The notes beneath the pieces were generated by a model, which saw nothing but the letters and a program-made list of their open reading frames with translations, did not search any database and had not been told where the DNA came from. From NCBI GenBank assembly GCA_956465555.1, contig OY101118.1:2873751-2937750 (forward strand): a stretch of DNA of 64,000 bases, written 5' to 3'. Each line of letters begins with the position of its first letter. Within the stretch, counting starts at the first letter, position 1. This DNA comes from Nitzschia sp. pyKryTriq1 (lineage: Eukaryota; Bacillariophyta; Bacillariophyceae; Bacillariales; Bacillariaceae). Both the position numbers and the translations under genes were made by a program. Positions 9,718 through 19,572 of the stretch are shown here, piece after piece.

Positions 9718-11036
9718 GTTGCAGATAATACATGAAGGAATGTAGACTACCGGGTATTATGGTGAATGGGACGAGGAAAAACCAGGAGGACAAAAAGCTG
9801 AATGAAAGGGCAGGGAGAGAAACACTGTGCTGTACAAAAGTAGTGGTACTTGTACCGGGTATGAGGTCTACCTGTGGGTCGTACATGCAGTACAAGAGTA
9901 CAAGTACTGTACCGGTACGAGAAAAAGAACAGCTGTTGTTGTTTTCACTTTCAGACAGACCCTGCGGCGACGACGTGGCGGGCGGCAAACCTTGGTTCGA
10001 CCAAGTCGATTTCCAACGAATTGATATGGTCATGTTAGTCAAATATGTAGCGCTCGGTTCATTTCGGGCACCTGCCCAAATGACTGTTTCCGGACCCTTG
10101 TTTCCGACATCTTGTCTTCCGACAATGATGATGTATGCTTTATAACTTGCATGCTACTACTTGCAATTATCCAACCTCTTTGACTAGATTTATTTGGTTT
10201 ATCAGACCTGTCAGCAGTCTACAGAGTGTGCAACCCTCGAAAATCGAAGCCACGGCAATCCAAACCGCGCTCGCAGTGTAACAAATACATACCGGTACCC
10301 GGTACACACAGCTCTCTCGCTCGCTATTAGAGGGTAGTAGTAGCGTAGTAGCGTAGTACCGGTAGAGGAGGAGGAGTAGTAGTAGTAGAGAGCAGACCGA
10401 CTGTATGTAGTGGTAGAGAATAGTTACAAGTTACAATAGTAGCTGTACGTACAGTACATACTTCGCTCTCTCCTCTTAGTAGAGTAGAGGGGCCAGCTAG
10501 CAAATGCCAGATGAATTCTATCAGGATACTTCTTTTTCAATAGCGCCTTGGACAACGAAAGTCATCAATATCTATTGCCTTTCACAATGAACTTTTTTCA
10601 TGTATCAATACATCTTATTCAATTATGACTAGGCCCAAACTGTCTCTCGAAAAGACGACTAGAAAAATCGACGTAGCAATATTCACTGATTCCTCTGTAC
10701 GTACAAACATTCTGTGGTTGGTTGAGAAAGAAATCTAAAAAAGCATTCGAAATTTTCCGCCGCCACCTCCTCCGACGACTCAATTCGTCGTTTAGTCACA
10801 AAATTTCCACGTTTCCCAACTCGCGGCCTGCTTCGTCATCGCACTTCGCACTCATGTCCCAACAATTAATCTCATCAAAACAACTGTTGCTTTCTTCCTT
10901 CTTGCCACGTTTCGGTTTCGCTCACAAGTCGCAGCCACCTCTCCCTCCAATCTCCTTGTATCTTTGTCTGCTCACAAAACTGGCAACGGCCCAACGGATA
11001 CACTTTCTCGACTAAGATTCTCTAATAATTTTAATC
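9718..11036. other. 1.3-kb divergent intergenic region, GTAC words and GTAGTA repeats
   Basis: Shared upstream region of the minus-strand gene at 9717 and the cyclophilin gene at 11037. It contains GTAC-rich palindromic words at 9838-9925 (including TGTACCGGTACGAG) and at 10290-10306 (ACCGGTACCCGGTAC), and imperfect (GTA)n/(GGA)n repeats at about 10327-10400. The frame open at 10722-11015 is Ser/Leu/Pro-rich and looks like leader sequence of the cyclophilin mRNA. No gene is supported. Confidence 0.55.
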
Positions 11037-11941
11037 ATGAAGATAACTATTATCCAACGCACCATGTTGTGTCTGACGATGACGGTATGTGCATTCTTGC
11101 AATGCACCGACGCGTTTACGACCGCGCCATCCAAGCCAACGTTGTCGCAACTTTCCACGACAACAAGTCTGGAAGCAGCCTCACGCAGAGGTGTCTTGGG
11201 CAAAATCCGGGGTGCTGTGGTTGGAGCTGCAACGCTAACTGCCTTTCGACAGGGACCGGCTGTTGCCTCCGCGGAAGAGACACCTGTCACGACCGACGGA
11301 CGCATCGTCGAGCTCCAAGTGTCCAACGTGGACGGTGTCCAGGGCAAGACTGGAACCGTCAAGATCCAATTGCGACCTGAATGGGCGCCTCGGGGAGTCA
11401 AACGATTTGAGGTGCGTACATTATTTTCCGTGTTCTCTTTATTGCTGTGGTACTTTGCTTGGTGTTCTCATGTTTATTGTTCTTTTGTTTCTCTTTGTAG
11501 GAGCTCACGGAAGAAAAGTTCTTCGACGAAACACGTGTATTTCGCGTGCTTCCTGGCTTTGTCGCACAGTTTGGCATCAATGGTAACCCCGAGGTTCAGA
11601 GCAAGTGGCGATCCAAGAGCATCCCTGATGATCCTGTCAAGGTCAGCAATACGAGGGGCACGGTGGTCTTTGCCACAGCTGGACCAAATTCTCGGACTAC
11701 TCAAATATTTTTCAACACTCGAGCCGATGGCAATGCTTTCTTGGACAAGCAAGGGTTTTCGCCTTTCGGTCAGGTCATCGAAGGCATGGATATTGTAGAT
11801 CAGCTGTACTCGGGTTATGGTGAAGGTCAACCAGCTGGGAAGGGACCCAACCAGGGACTCATCCAAGCTAAAGGGAATGCCTACTTGAAAGAATCGTACC
11901 CAAAGCTTTCTTACATTCAACATGCGCGATTTGCGGACTAA
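11037..11941 (+). CDS. thylakoid-lumen cyclophilin-type peptidyl-prolyl isomerase
   Basis: Two exons, 11037-11411 and 11501-11941, with an 89-bp GT-AG intron. The join reads RFE-ELTEEKFFDETRVF, and the product is 271 aa. A signal peptide ends near TDAFTTAPS (Phe motif). Then comes a twin-arginine stretch (SRRGVLGKIR) with a hydrophobic core and an AVASAEE cleavage site, so the route is probably ER, plastid stroma, then Tat export to the thylakoid lumen. The cyclophilin domain follows, with FRVLPGFVAQFG carrying the catalytic Arg and Gln, and IFFNTRADGNAFLDKQGF. The Trp that contacts cyclosporin in human CypA appears to be Phe here, so drug binding would be weak. It probably folds or maintains lumenal photosystem or cytochrome subunits. 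Confidence 0.87.
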
Positions 11942-12746
11942 TTCCTGAGCACACTCTGCATTCAACAATCACACAACTCTAGTCAAGTCCAACAGGTCGA
12001 CCCTTGGTGCTGCTCCAACAAACAAAACCAAGCCCCTCTGCAAATGGTAGGCGCAGACGATTGAGGCATTGGGCACCCGTCTCAGTGCCAGCAGCCTCTT
12101 ATCGACCTCACAACTACTTGAAACGCTTTCAGGTGCTACGTTAACGAAACGACCTTACTAGAGACTAGACTGCCAGAGACATTCACTCCCACCGATCCTG
12201 GCGATCCTCAGCAACGATTATTATTACAAGCGATAATATAAACAAAGCCAGCATTACAAAGGGAAGAACCTGTCCTAGGAGTAGCAATATGATCATGAAT
12301 ATCGGCTAATGCCGTGTCGGGAGACGAGGACGATATTGTACCGGCGGTACGAGTAGAGCCACAATGGCGATCCATGTATTCGTTCGTAGATTGATCGTTC
12401 CCCAAAGTGGCCATAGGGCCCCTACAAGTACTATTATTATTATTTGTACCGGTACATCAGTCAGCGAGGGAGATCGATAGAGTAGAGCAGAGAATATGTT
12501 GTCCCGACCACATCGACTACATTTTTTGCATCCGTCAAGGCGAAATAAGGCGCGACGAGAGAGAGGATCATCGTCACAGAGTCATAGAGCCCTTTTTGCT
12601 TGTTATTATTACGAAGTAGTAGACGACTCTTTGCTGGCTGCTGGCTGCATCAGGAAGTACTGTACTGTATCTGGTATCAGTAATTGAGTTGCCTGATACG
12701 TTGCATTAAAGGCAGGGCCTATCGTACCTTCCAGCTAGAGACTGCT
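11942..12746. other. intergenic region with an ACCGGT element
   Basis: About 800 bp between two plus-strand genes. A GTACCGGCGGTAC word lies near 12340 and TTGTACCGGTACATC near 12440-12455, about 295 bp before the next start codon. No coding frame is supported. Confidence 0.5.
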
Positions 12747-13241
12747 ATGCGATTGCAAAAGTTAATCTCGCTAGCCTTTACCACAATGAGCACCGGTGCC
12801 AAAAATAGTTTCCATGATGAGGCAGTGATTCGAAAGATCCTGACCGAAACCAAAACCATCGCTTTAGTGGGTGCATCACCCAAACCCGAACGGCCGTCTC
12901 ATTATGTCATGCAATACCTATTAAGCAAAGGATATAACGTGATTCCTGTGAATCCAGGGCTGGAAGGAAAGGAACTCTTGGGTCGGCAGGTGTACGGCAG
13001 TTTGGCGGCGATTCCAGATCCAATTGATATGGTGGATATCTTTCGCAATGCCGAAGTAGTACCAGCGATTGTTGATGAAGCGATTTCGATTGGTGCCAAA
13101 TCCATTTGGATGCAGCTGGGGGTGGTCAACGAAGCGGCGGCGCAAACAGCCAAAGAGGCAGGGATGGATGTTGTCATGAACGCCTGTCCCAAAATTGAAA
13201 TTCCAAAGCTTGGCATTTCTGGTCCATCCTCCGAGCTTTAG
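12747..13241 (+). CDS. CoA-binding domain protein (YccU/COG1832 type)
   Basis: 164-aa Rossmann-fold protein of the CoA-binding family related to the N-terminal part of succinyl-CoA synthetase alpha. Conserved features are IALVGASPKPERPSH (glycine loop), GYNVIPVNPG, VDIFRNAEVVP, SIWMQLGVVNEAAA and the end VVMNACPKIEIPKLGI. It matches the bacterial YccU length (about 140 aa) plus a short N-terminal extension. Translation may start at 12747 or at the second ATG at 12786. The extension MRLQKLISLAFTTMSTG could be a weak mitochondrial signal. The biochemical role of this family is poorly known. A second, longer member sits at 52079-52834. This gene converges on the PP2C gene, with 280 bp between stops. 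Confidence 0.85.
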   Translation: MRLQKLISLAFTTMSTGAKNSFHDEAVIRKILTETKTIALVGASPKPERPSHYVMQYLLSKGYNVIPVNPGLEGKELLGRQVYGSLAAIPDPIDMVDIFRNAEVVPAIVDEAISIGAKSIWMQLGVVNEAAAQTAKEAGMDVVMNACPKIEIPKLGISGPSSEL

Positions 13242-13521
13242 TGCATAGAACTGTAGGGCCACAATATGAAGTATATTGGACATGCTGTACTGATAACATG
13301 AATGTGCTAGTTGAGGCTATAGTTGTCGTTCGACGGTAAAAAAGATATTGTTTTGACACAATCTCCCATAGTTCTATTAAAAACTACGACAAGTAAAAGG
13401 CACGACACGGTGGAGTAGTAGACCCACCTACAACACCACCTCATGTTGGCGTGAACGTGAACCGATAGAGATCGGGCGATGAGAGCAGGCATGACAAGTT
13501 GTGAAATCGTATCACGACATT

Positions 13522-15860
13522 CTATTTCTTCATGGGCTTCGCCCTTCTCAGCTTGTCGAGCGGAACCGTCTGCGCCATGACCGTGCGATCGATTTTCCAA
13601 CCTGTCATGGTCTGCAGCGAGACAACTGTTGCCGCATATTTCTGCATGTCCACAATAACTTCGTGTCCAAAATAGTCCCCGGCCTTGAGTGTGAGATTAC
13701 GAGGCACTCCCTTGATCAATTTAACAAGTTCTGAAAAACCAAGGCGAAACGGAGAATGAGCATGAGTTATCGTGTTCGGTACTGGGATGTGTTTCCAGCG
13801 CGATCGCTCCTGTATAACTTACCGCAGGATCCCGAGGTGATGACATACATAGCGTCTCCAAAATGTCCCTGCTCTACAATGTTCTCGCCACGGCCAAAGG
13901 CAATTTCGTCGAATGCCGTCGCCAGTTTTTTTATTTCTTCCTCGTCGAGTGCTTTGAAAATAGCAATGGACGACAAAGTCTTCATCAGTTCCTTTCTCGT
14001 ACCCTGTGACTGAGCCAACACTTGGCGGAAGGCAGAACGGTGCAAGCCCCATAAATTTCCGTCAGTGCGGGCAATAATCGAGGCAGAACGCGGAGCTGAG
14101 TACATGAGGGCCAATTCTCCAAAGCAAGGGTGCAAATGCTTGGCAATCGATCCTTCGTAGACGTGAATGAGAGCACCTCCCGTGCCGTCATCGACTTCTC
14201 CGTCCCCCACGATACGGACTTCAAAGTTTCCCTCATCGATAATGTAGAAACGATCTCCCACAGATCCTTGTTTGATGACCCAAGTTCCTGCCGTGACAGG
14301 AATGTGTTCCATAACACCAAAGATTAATTCCCGTTGGTCGTCGCTGATGTTTCGGAACATGACAGAGGTCTTGATAGCATCCGCAATACGCGCCTTTTGG
14401 GAAGCAGTCTTTTCGGTGTACAGCTTATCGAGATCAACCTCCTTGTTCAGTTCTTCCTGATAGTCCTCTGTATCATAAGCTTTCGCTTTGAGCTTTTCAA
14501 TTTCTTGCGCCTTCTCCTTGGTCATACGCGTACGAACGGGACGCAACCCTTCTTCGGTCAATGCCTCGGCCTCGTCTTCTTCCTCATTTTCGGCTCCCTT
14601 GATAGAGTGACTGCGCTTGGCGCCCAAGTCGCGGAATGATGCAGTGACGTATTCTCGTTGCATCAGGCTGGCCTCCAGCACTTGATCTACAAAGATGACG
14701 ATGATCGTAATATCATCTGTGCGCAACTCATATTGAAGCCACAGCTCGTAACTCTCGGCGACAACAGCCCGGCAGGCCTCCAAGGGATCAGTAAATTTGG
14801 CGCAGATATCCACAACACTTTGGTTGGTCAAGAATTCGTAAATACCGTCACTAGCCAATACAACCAAACGATCTTCTGGCTTCATTTCACGAGTCAACAT
14901 TTCGGGTTCCGCGAAGACACCAAGTTCTTCCGCCATGGCGTCTCCCAGCGATCGAGTAAAGGCGGTACCTGGGTAGTCACCATTGGGACTCCAGACACGC
15001 GGAGGATCACCGCCTTCATCCAATTCTTCACCAAGCTCTAGATCCTCGTCGTTATTGGAATCATCTTGTTCGTTTATGGGTTCCAAGCCCTCCAGCTGAT
15101 CCAAACTCAAGATCCGAGCCCCCTTGGCCTTGATACGAGCCCTTTCATCTTTACGGTACGGCGTTTGATCTCTGGACAAGGGCAGTGCCTTGAGCGAGCG
15201 GCCTTCCTGTCTACCAATAATGGCTCGACTATCCCCCACATTACAGACCGTCATTCGGTTGCGACGTCCGTGAAAGTAGACGGAAATCGCCGTCGTCCCA
15301 CTCAAGGAGTCGTCGAGGCCTGCATCTTGATGCATGAGTTCATTGCACTCCACGTGCGCTCGGAGTGCCGCTTGCTGGAACTGGTCCTTGGAGAGTTCCA
15401 CGTGCGAAAGGGGCTCCGACGGTGCCGCAGCGTTGCGATTCGCCAGACGATCCAACTCTTTGGTGTGCAGCCGCGCCTCCTTTTCTTTCATTCGAGACAC
15501 ATGCTTGGCCAAATGGCTAGGGATCTTGTCCCTCGCAAACTGCGCACACAAGTCCCCGTCTCTTCCGTGCCCATCGTACACTGCAAACAACGAATCGTTC
15601 GATTCGAGGCTTCCAAAGCGTTCCGTGATACTGTAGGCATCTTGATTCGGCTTGTGTGGGTCGTCCGGGTAGTACCCCTTTTGACTGAGATAGGCGTACC
15701 GCAGCCGCAGTCCACCGCAGATGATTTCTTTGGGTTCGTCACTAGCATCCACTTTACGCAAGGCCTTTTCCGGTGCTTTCACCGGCGCCTTGGCCGTCTC
15801 AGGAGCGCTCTTCTCCTGAGACATATACGAGGATTCTTCCATTGACTCGCAGCATCCCAT
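13522..15860 (-). CDS. PP2C protein phosphatase fused to two cyclic-nucleotide-binding domains
   Basis: Exons 15860-13823 and 13730-13522 (92-bp intron), 748 aa. The join reads ITSGSCELVKLIKG. The N-terminus MGCCESME is a classic dual myristoylation/palmitoylation signal, so the protein is probably membrane-tethered. The PP2C domain (about 50-400) has the full metal-site set: NQDAYS, FAVYDGHGRDGD, NVGDSRAI, VVLASDGIYEFL and RTDDITIIVI. Domain CNBD-1 (about 497-620) has a phosphate-binding cassette FGELALMYSAPRSASI, nearly the PKA/PKG consensus with its Glu and Arg. CNBD-2 (about 626-735) has LKAGDYFGHEVIV and lacks the canonical Glu/Arg pair, so it may be structural or bind something else. 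There is no kinase domain, unlike plant PKG-PP2C fusions. I infer a cAMP- or cGMP-controlled Ser/Thr phosphatase. Confidence 0.92.
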
Positions 15861-17427
15861 GGTGGCAAGCGGTTTTTCCGGACCTACGGAAGGAACAACT
15901 CAGCTACAAAAATAATAACACTTCTACCAGCACTGGCGGAGTCAATCAGTATAGTACGCGCGTACCCGAGTACTTGAAGTGTAGTTTCCTTTCTATTGAG
16001 AGATGAAAGGAACCAAGTAAAGAAGGGAGTGTTCAACGTTGGTATTTAGCTCGTAGTAGAGTTGAGAAGAGTAGAGTAGAGTAGAGTAGAGAAGAGATCG
16101 AGATCGAGATCCGCAAATCGGCATCTGTTCTTCGTCGGCCTCTGCTGTTAGATTATTGTTGACACGAGACGGTGTAGCATGCACCACCTCGCAAAACAAA
16201 CCGCGTCGTCGCGAGAAATACGAGTAATTGATGTCCCTCGGTCATTCTGCGCGCAACGGCGCACCCTCTGAAAAATGACCGCCGGTTCGCTGTTCGCATA
16301 ACGCTTTTACTCCTATGAGTCGAATATGGTAAGAAACAACAACACCCGCGGAGTTTTGTGAGGGAGCGAGTGAGATGAAAGATACCGGTAGAGAATGAAA
16401 TGACGTCGAGACGAGAGAGATGAGAGGTCCTCGACTGGTCTGTCCATCCCCCCACCTTCTTTGGTGCTCGATCGTGTTCCCGCCACATACTGTAATACCG
16501 ACACGAGCAGCCCACGAAACCGGGAGCGAGACCTCGTGGTGGCCGCTCTCTCATAAAAAATTATTGTTTCGGATCCGCTTTGACGTCGTCGTCGTCGCGT
16601 TGCTCATTTTCATTTTGGGAGAGACAACAGCGCCTTATCGTGTTATCTCAAGCGACTTCCTTCCATCCATCCATCCATCCATCCTTGTCTTTTCTTCTCG
16701 AGAGGGGTTTGAATGCATGGAGTTCGATCATTGATTGTCTACGAACGAAGGAGAACCAAGCTGGAGCACGATCACAAGCACCGCCCCCCGACCATTATTT
16801 CCCCTCGGCGTCCTTGATTAGGAATCACGTAGAAAGCCTACTCGATCCTACGTACAAGTACTCGTGACTGAGAACCCCTCTTTGAGTCACGATACTACAA
16901 TCATTGGTGGCCGCCCGTTTGCACAAGAGAAATCCCACCGACCACCTTGCCACAAAAACCAACAAGCATAGTAGCGACGATTGATTCTTCATTGATCCAT
17001 TCTTTATTGAACGACCAGCCGACGGTCAGTACAGTACAGTCAGTGCAAGTGCTTCCCTGTACAAGATCCATATATTTTGATTTCAAAGATAGCAGGCAAG
17101 AGAAAGAAAGAACCCCGGCCCATTCAGCACTTGATTGATCTTTGACTTTACGTTTGGAAATCTGGAACAATCTGATCTTATCCGATCCTCTACCGGTTGG
17201 TTTTGTTGTTGATTAGGCTTTCGAAGAACACTTTTTCGAAATTCCTTTAGACATTTTCATTTTATTGTAGAGTCTTTTCGCAACCCATCATCGATTGATT
17301 GATTCATTGATTCGAGGCAACCAAAAGCCAGAACCAAACTGCTCTGAAGACAAGGCGTGCTCTCTCTCTCTCCCCCCCCCCCCCACCCACCCATACCCGC
17401 AGGCAATAAAAGCAAGACCACATCAAC
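15861..17427. other. 1.57-kb divergent promoter region with microsatellites
   Basis: Shared upstream region of the PP2C gene (minus) and the RBBP6-like gene (plus). It holds a (GTAGA)n run at about 16065-16092 followed by (GATCGA)n to 16111, a (CCAT)n run at 16663-16684 and a (CT)n plus 13-C tract at 17360-17386. The latter runs into ACCCGCAG at about 17401, which looks like a splice acceptor, so the RBBP6-like mRNA may have an intron in its 5' leader. No donor stands out. No coding frame is convincing. Confidence 0.5.
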
Positions 17428-19572
17428 ATGGCGTCCACCATCTTGTACAAGTTCCAGTCAGGAACAACCTTTGAGGCACTTCCCTTGCCTGGGTCAGCGG
17501 CTCGTCTCTTTGATGTCAAGAAAGCTATCGTCAAGGCGAAAAAACTCGACAACTCGGGGAGCATGGAATTCGATCTGGCCGTCCGAAATGCGGACACCAA
17601 TGAAGAATACGCCAACGAAAGCATGTTGCTCCCAAGAGGGACAAGATTGATTGTCCAGCGTCTTCCGGCGCCAAGAGGCCATGGCTTTTTAGCTCGCATG
17701 GCACGCAATGAACATGCGGGGGGTGGTGCGCCGATGATGGGAGGTGCGGCACCCATGGTGCCAGGCTCGGCTCCAAGCGGATACTATACGATTGATAGCC
17801 GGGCTCACGACGAAGACGAGTTTGTGCAAGGTGGCGGCGGAGCAGCTGCAGACGACGAAAAGGAACTGGCCGCGCTGCAAGCGGCTACTAGTATGCAATC
17901 GAGTGGGCCCGCCATGACTGGTGGATACACGGGTGGTCCCCCTCGAGGAGGAGCTGGCGGAAGCGGACCTCCTCGTCCAGGCGGCGGCGGGGGGGGAGGG
18001 CCTCCCAAGCCCGGACACTATCGCCCCAATGCCGATCCGGAGCTTCGGGATCAAGAAAAGCATCTCATGCCCAAGAAGCGTGCGACCGGAATCCCTCGTA
18101 CATTCCTCAATCTCAATGCCCCACCTCAGACGGAAGGAAACAAAGAAGGCGAAGAGTCCAATGTCCCTATATTACAGCCGAACACTCTTGGCTTTAAGGA
18201 ACTTGTCAACCGTGGTGGTGGACAATCGGAGAATACCGCTGGTACACGACGCGACTTGGAATACGCGCTCAAACTGACCGCTACTACGGTCCCAGAACAC
18301 CTTCAGTGTGGTATTTGTAACGGTGTAGTCAAAAATGCCATGTTATTGCCTTGGGATCCAGAAGGGCGCACTGCCTGCGAACTTTGTATTCGAGATGCAT
18401 TAACACAAAATGGATTTCGTTGCCCTCTTACGGGAATGGATGGAGTCAGTCCTGACGACTTGATTCCCAATGTGGGTCTACGCAAAGCTACCGATTTGTT
18501 CATCCAAGGTGTTATGGAAAAGGTAGACGAAATTGAAAAGCAACAGGTGGAAGAAGCAGATACGACAATGGATACATCTAAATCTGTCGATGCCAATGTT
18601 TTAGATGGGGATGGAGTCGAAAAGGGAGTGATTGTCTCCAAAAGAATGACTTTGGCCGGTCGAAAAAAAGACTCGGACGACCCATTTGGTGGAGGTGACG
18701 ATGATTTTGGAGGGGATGTCTTTGCCGTCGAGGCTGAGAAACCCAACGAGGAAGAAGCAACGCCCGAAGTGACAGAAAATGAGGCCGAATCTAAGAAAGA
18801 CGATGATAACAAGAATGAAATGGTTACCGAGTCTCAGAAGACTCCTACTAAGGAAGTTGAAAAGTCTAATGATGATAAGGTCTCTCCTGTAAACAAAGAG
18901 GAGGCTAAGAAATCATCCGCCGATTCTTCGGGGCGGAATCTTTCTGTATCCACTGACGTTCGTCCCGAAGAGAATGGCCAAGAGACTCCAAAAAAGCCAT
19001 CCGACACCCCTACACAAAAGCGTCGGGAACGTCGTAGGCGAGGACCACCCGTTGGATACTCAGTGGGTCCAGCTAGGGCCACGGGCGCCAGGGCTGTGGT
19101 ACAGCAGCCACCACAAGACGACAGTCATGAACGCTTCCACGACGACCGAGGGAGTGGGGGATACTCCCCCACAGCACGAGGAGGAGGAGGTAGAGGCTTT
19201 CGCGGTGGTTTTCGTGGAGGAAGAGGCGGTCGAGGTCGTGGTAGATTTGGTTCGGTGGAACCTGACCGAAATGGAGCAGATGCCTTTGATGACGACAGTA
19301 GCCGTGGTACCAAACGTAGCTTTGACGAGCACATGACAGATGGCCCTAGTCCTAGGGAATCGTCACAACCTTTGAGTCGATACGAGCGGCAGGATGATCG
19401 CTATGATGATCGATCTGGCGGACGAGGTGGTCGGGACTTCGGCCGCGGCGACCGAGGTCGAGGGGGTGGAGGATTTCGTGGTGGTGGACGAGGTGGTGGA
19501 TTCCGAGGAGGTCGAGGTGGCGGAGGAGGATTCCGAGGAGGCGGCCGTGGCTATGGCCGAGGTCGATACTAA
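17428..19572 (+). CDS. RBBP6/Mpe1-like DWNN-RING protein with RGG tail
   Basis: 714 aa, single exon. Residues 3-83 are a DWNN domain (ubiquitin-like fold; ILYKFQSGTTFEALPLPG and GTRLIVQRLPAPRGHG). After a Gly/Pro-rich linker come KKRATGIPRTFL (the segment that normally follows the zinc knuckle) and a RING/U-box-like domain at about 290-345 (CGICNGVVKNAMLLPWD, CELCIRDAL, CPL). An acidic Lys/Glu region and an RGG-rich RNA-binding tail (about 575-713) complete it. Yeast Mpe1 and human RBBP6 belong to the pre-mRNA cleavage and polyadenylation factor, and this is the probable role in the nucleus. Oddity: the CCHC zinc knuckle expected between DWNN and the RING is missing. In its place PGHYRPNADPELR keeps the surrounding sequence but has no cysteines. 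Confidence 0.92.
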   Translation: MASTILYKFQSGTTFEALPLPGSAARLFDVKKAIVKAKKLDNSGSMEFDLAVRNADTNEEYANESMLLPRGTRLIVQRLPAPRGHGFLARMARNEHAGGGAPMMGGAAPMVPGSAPSGYYTIDSRAHDEDEFVQGGGGAAADDEKELAALQAATSMQSSGPAMTGGYTGGPPRGGAGGSGPPRPGGGGGGGPPKPGHYRPNADPELRDQEKHLMPKKRATGIPRTFLNLNAPPQTEGNKEGEESNVPILQPNTLGFKELVNRGGGQSENTAGTRRDLEYALKLTATTVPEHLQCGICNGVVKNAMLLPWDPEGRTACELCIRDALTQNGFRCPLTGMDGVSPDDLIPNVGLRKATDLFIQGVMEKVDEIEKQQVEEADTTMDTSKSVDANVLDGDGVEKGVIVSKRMTLAGRKKDSDDPFGGGDDDFGGDVFAVEAEKPNEEEATPEVTENEAESKKDDDNKNEMVTESQKTPTKEVEKSNDDKVSPVNKEEAKKSSADSSGRNLSVSTDVRPEENGQETPKKPSDTPTQKRRERRRRGPPVGYSVGPARATGARAVVQQPPQDDSHERFHDDRGSGGYSPTARGGGGRGFRGGFRGGRGGRGRGRFGSVEPDRNGADAFDDDSSRGTKRSFDEHMTDGPSPRESSQPLSRYERQDDRYDDRSGGRGGRDFGRGDRGRGGGGFRGGGRGGGFRGGRGGGGGFRGGGRGYGRGRY

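Noticed and set aside
10722-11015. Open frame just before the cyclophilin gene
   Set aside because: Ser/Leu/Pro-rich, no domain, ends 22 bp before the supported start. It is most likely 5' leader sequence.
15066-15845. Plus-strand frame of 259 codons opposite the PP2C domain
   Set aside because: The minus strand encodes an unmistakable PP2C domain over the same bases.
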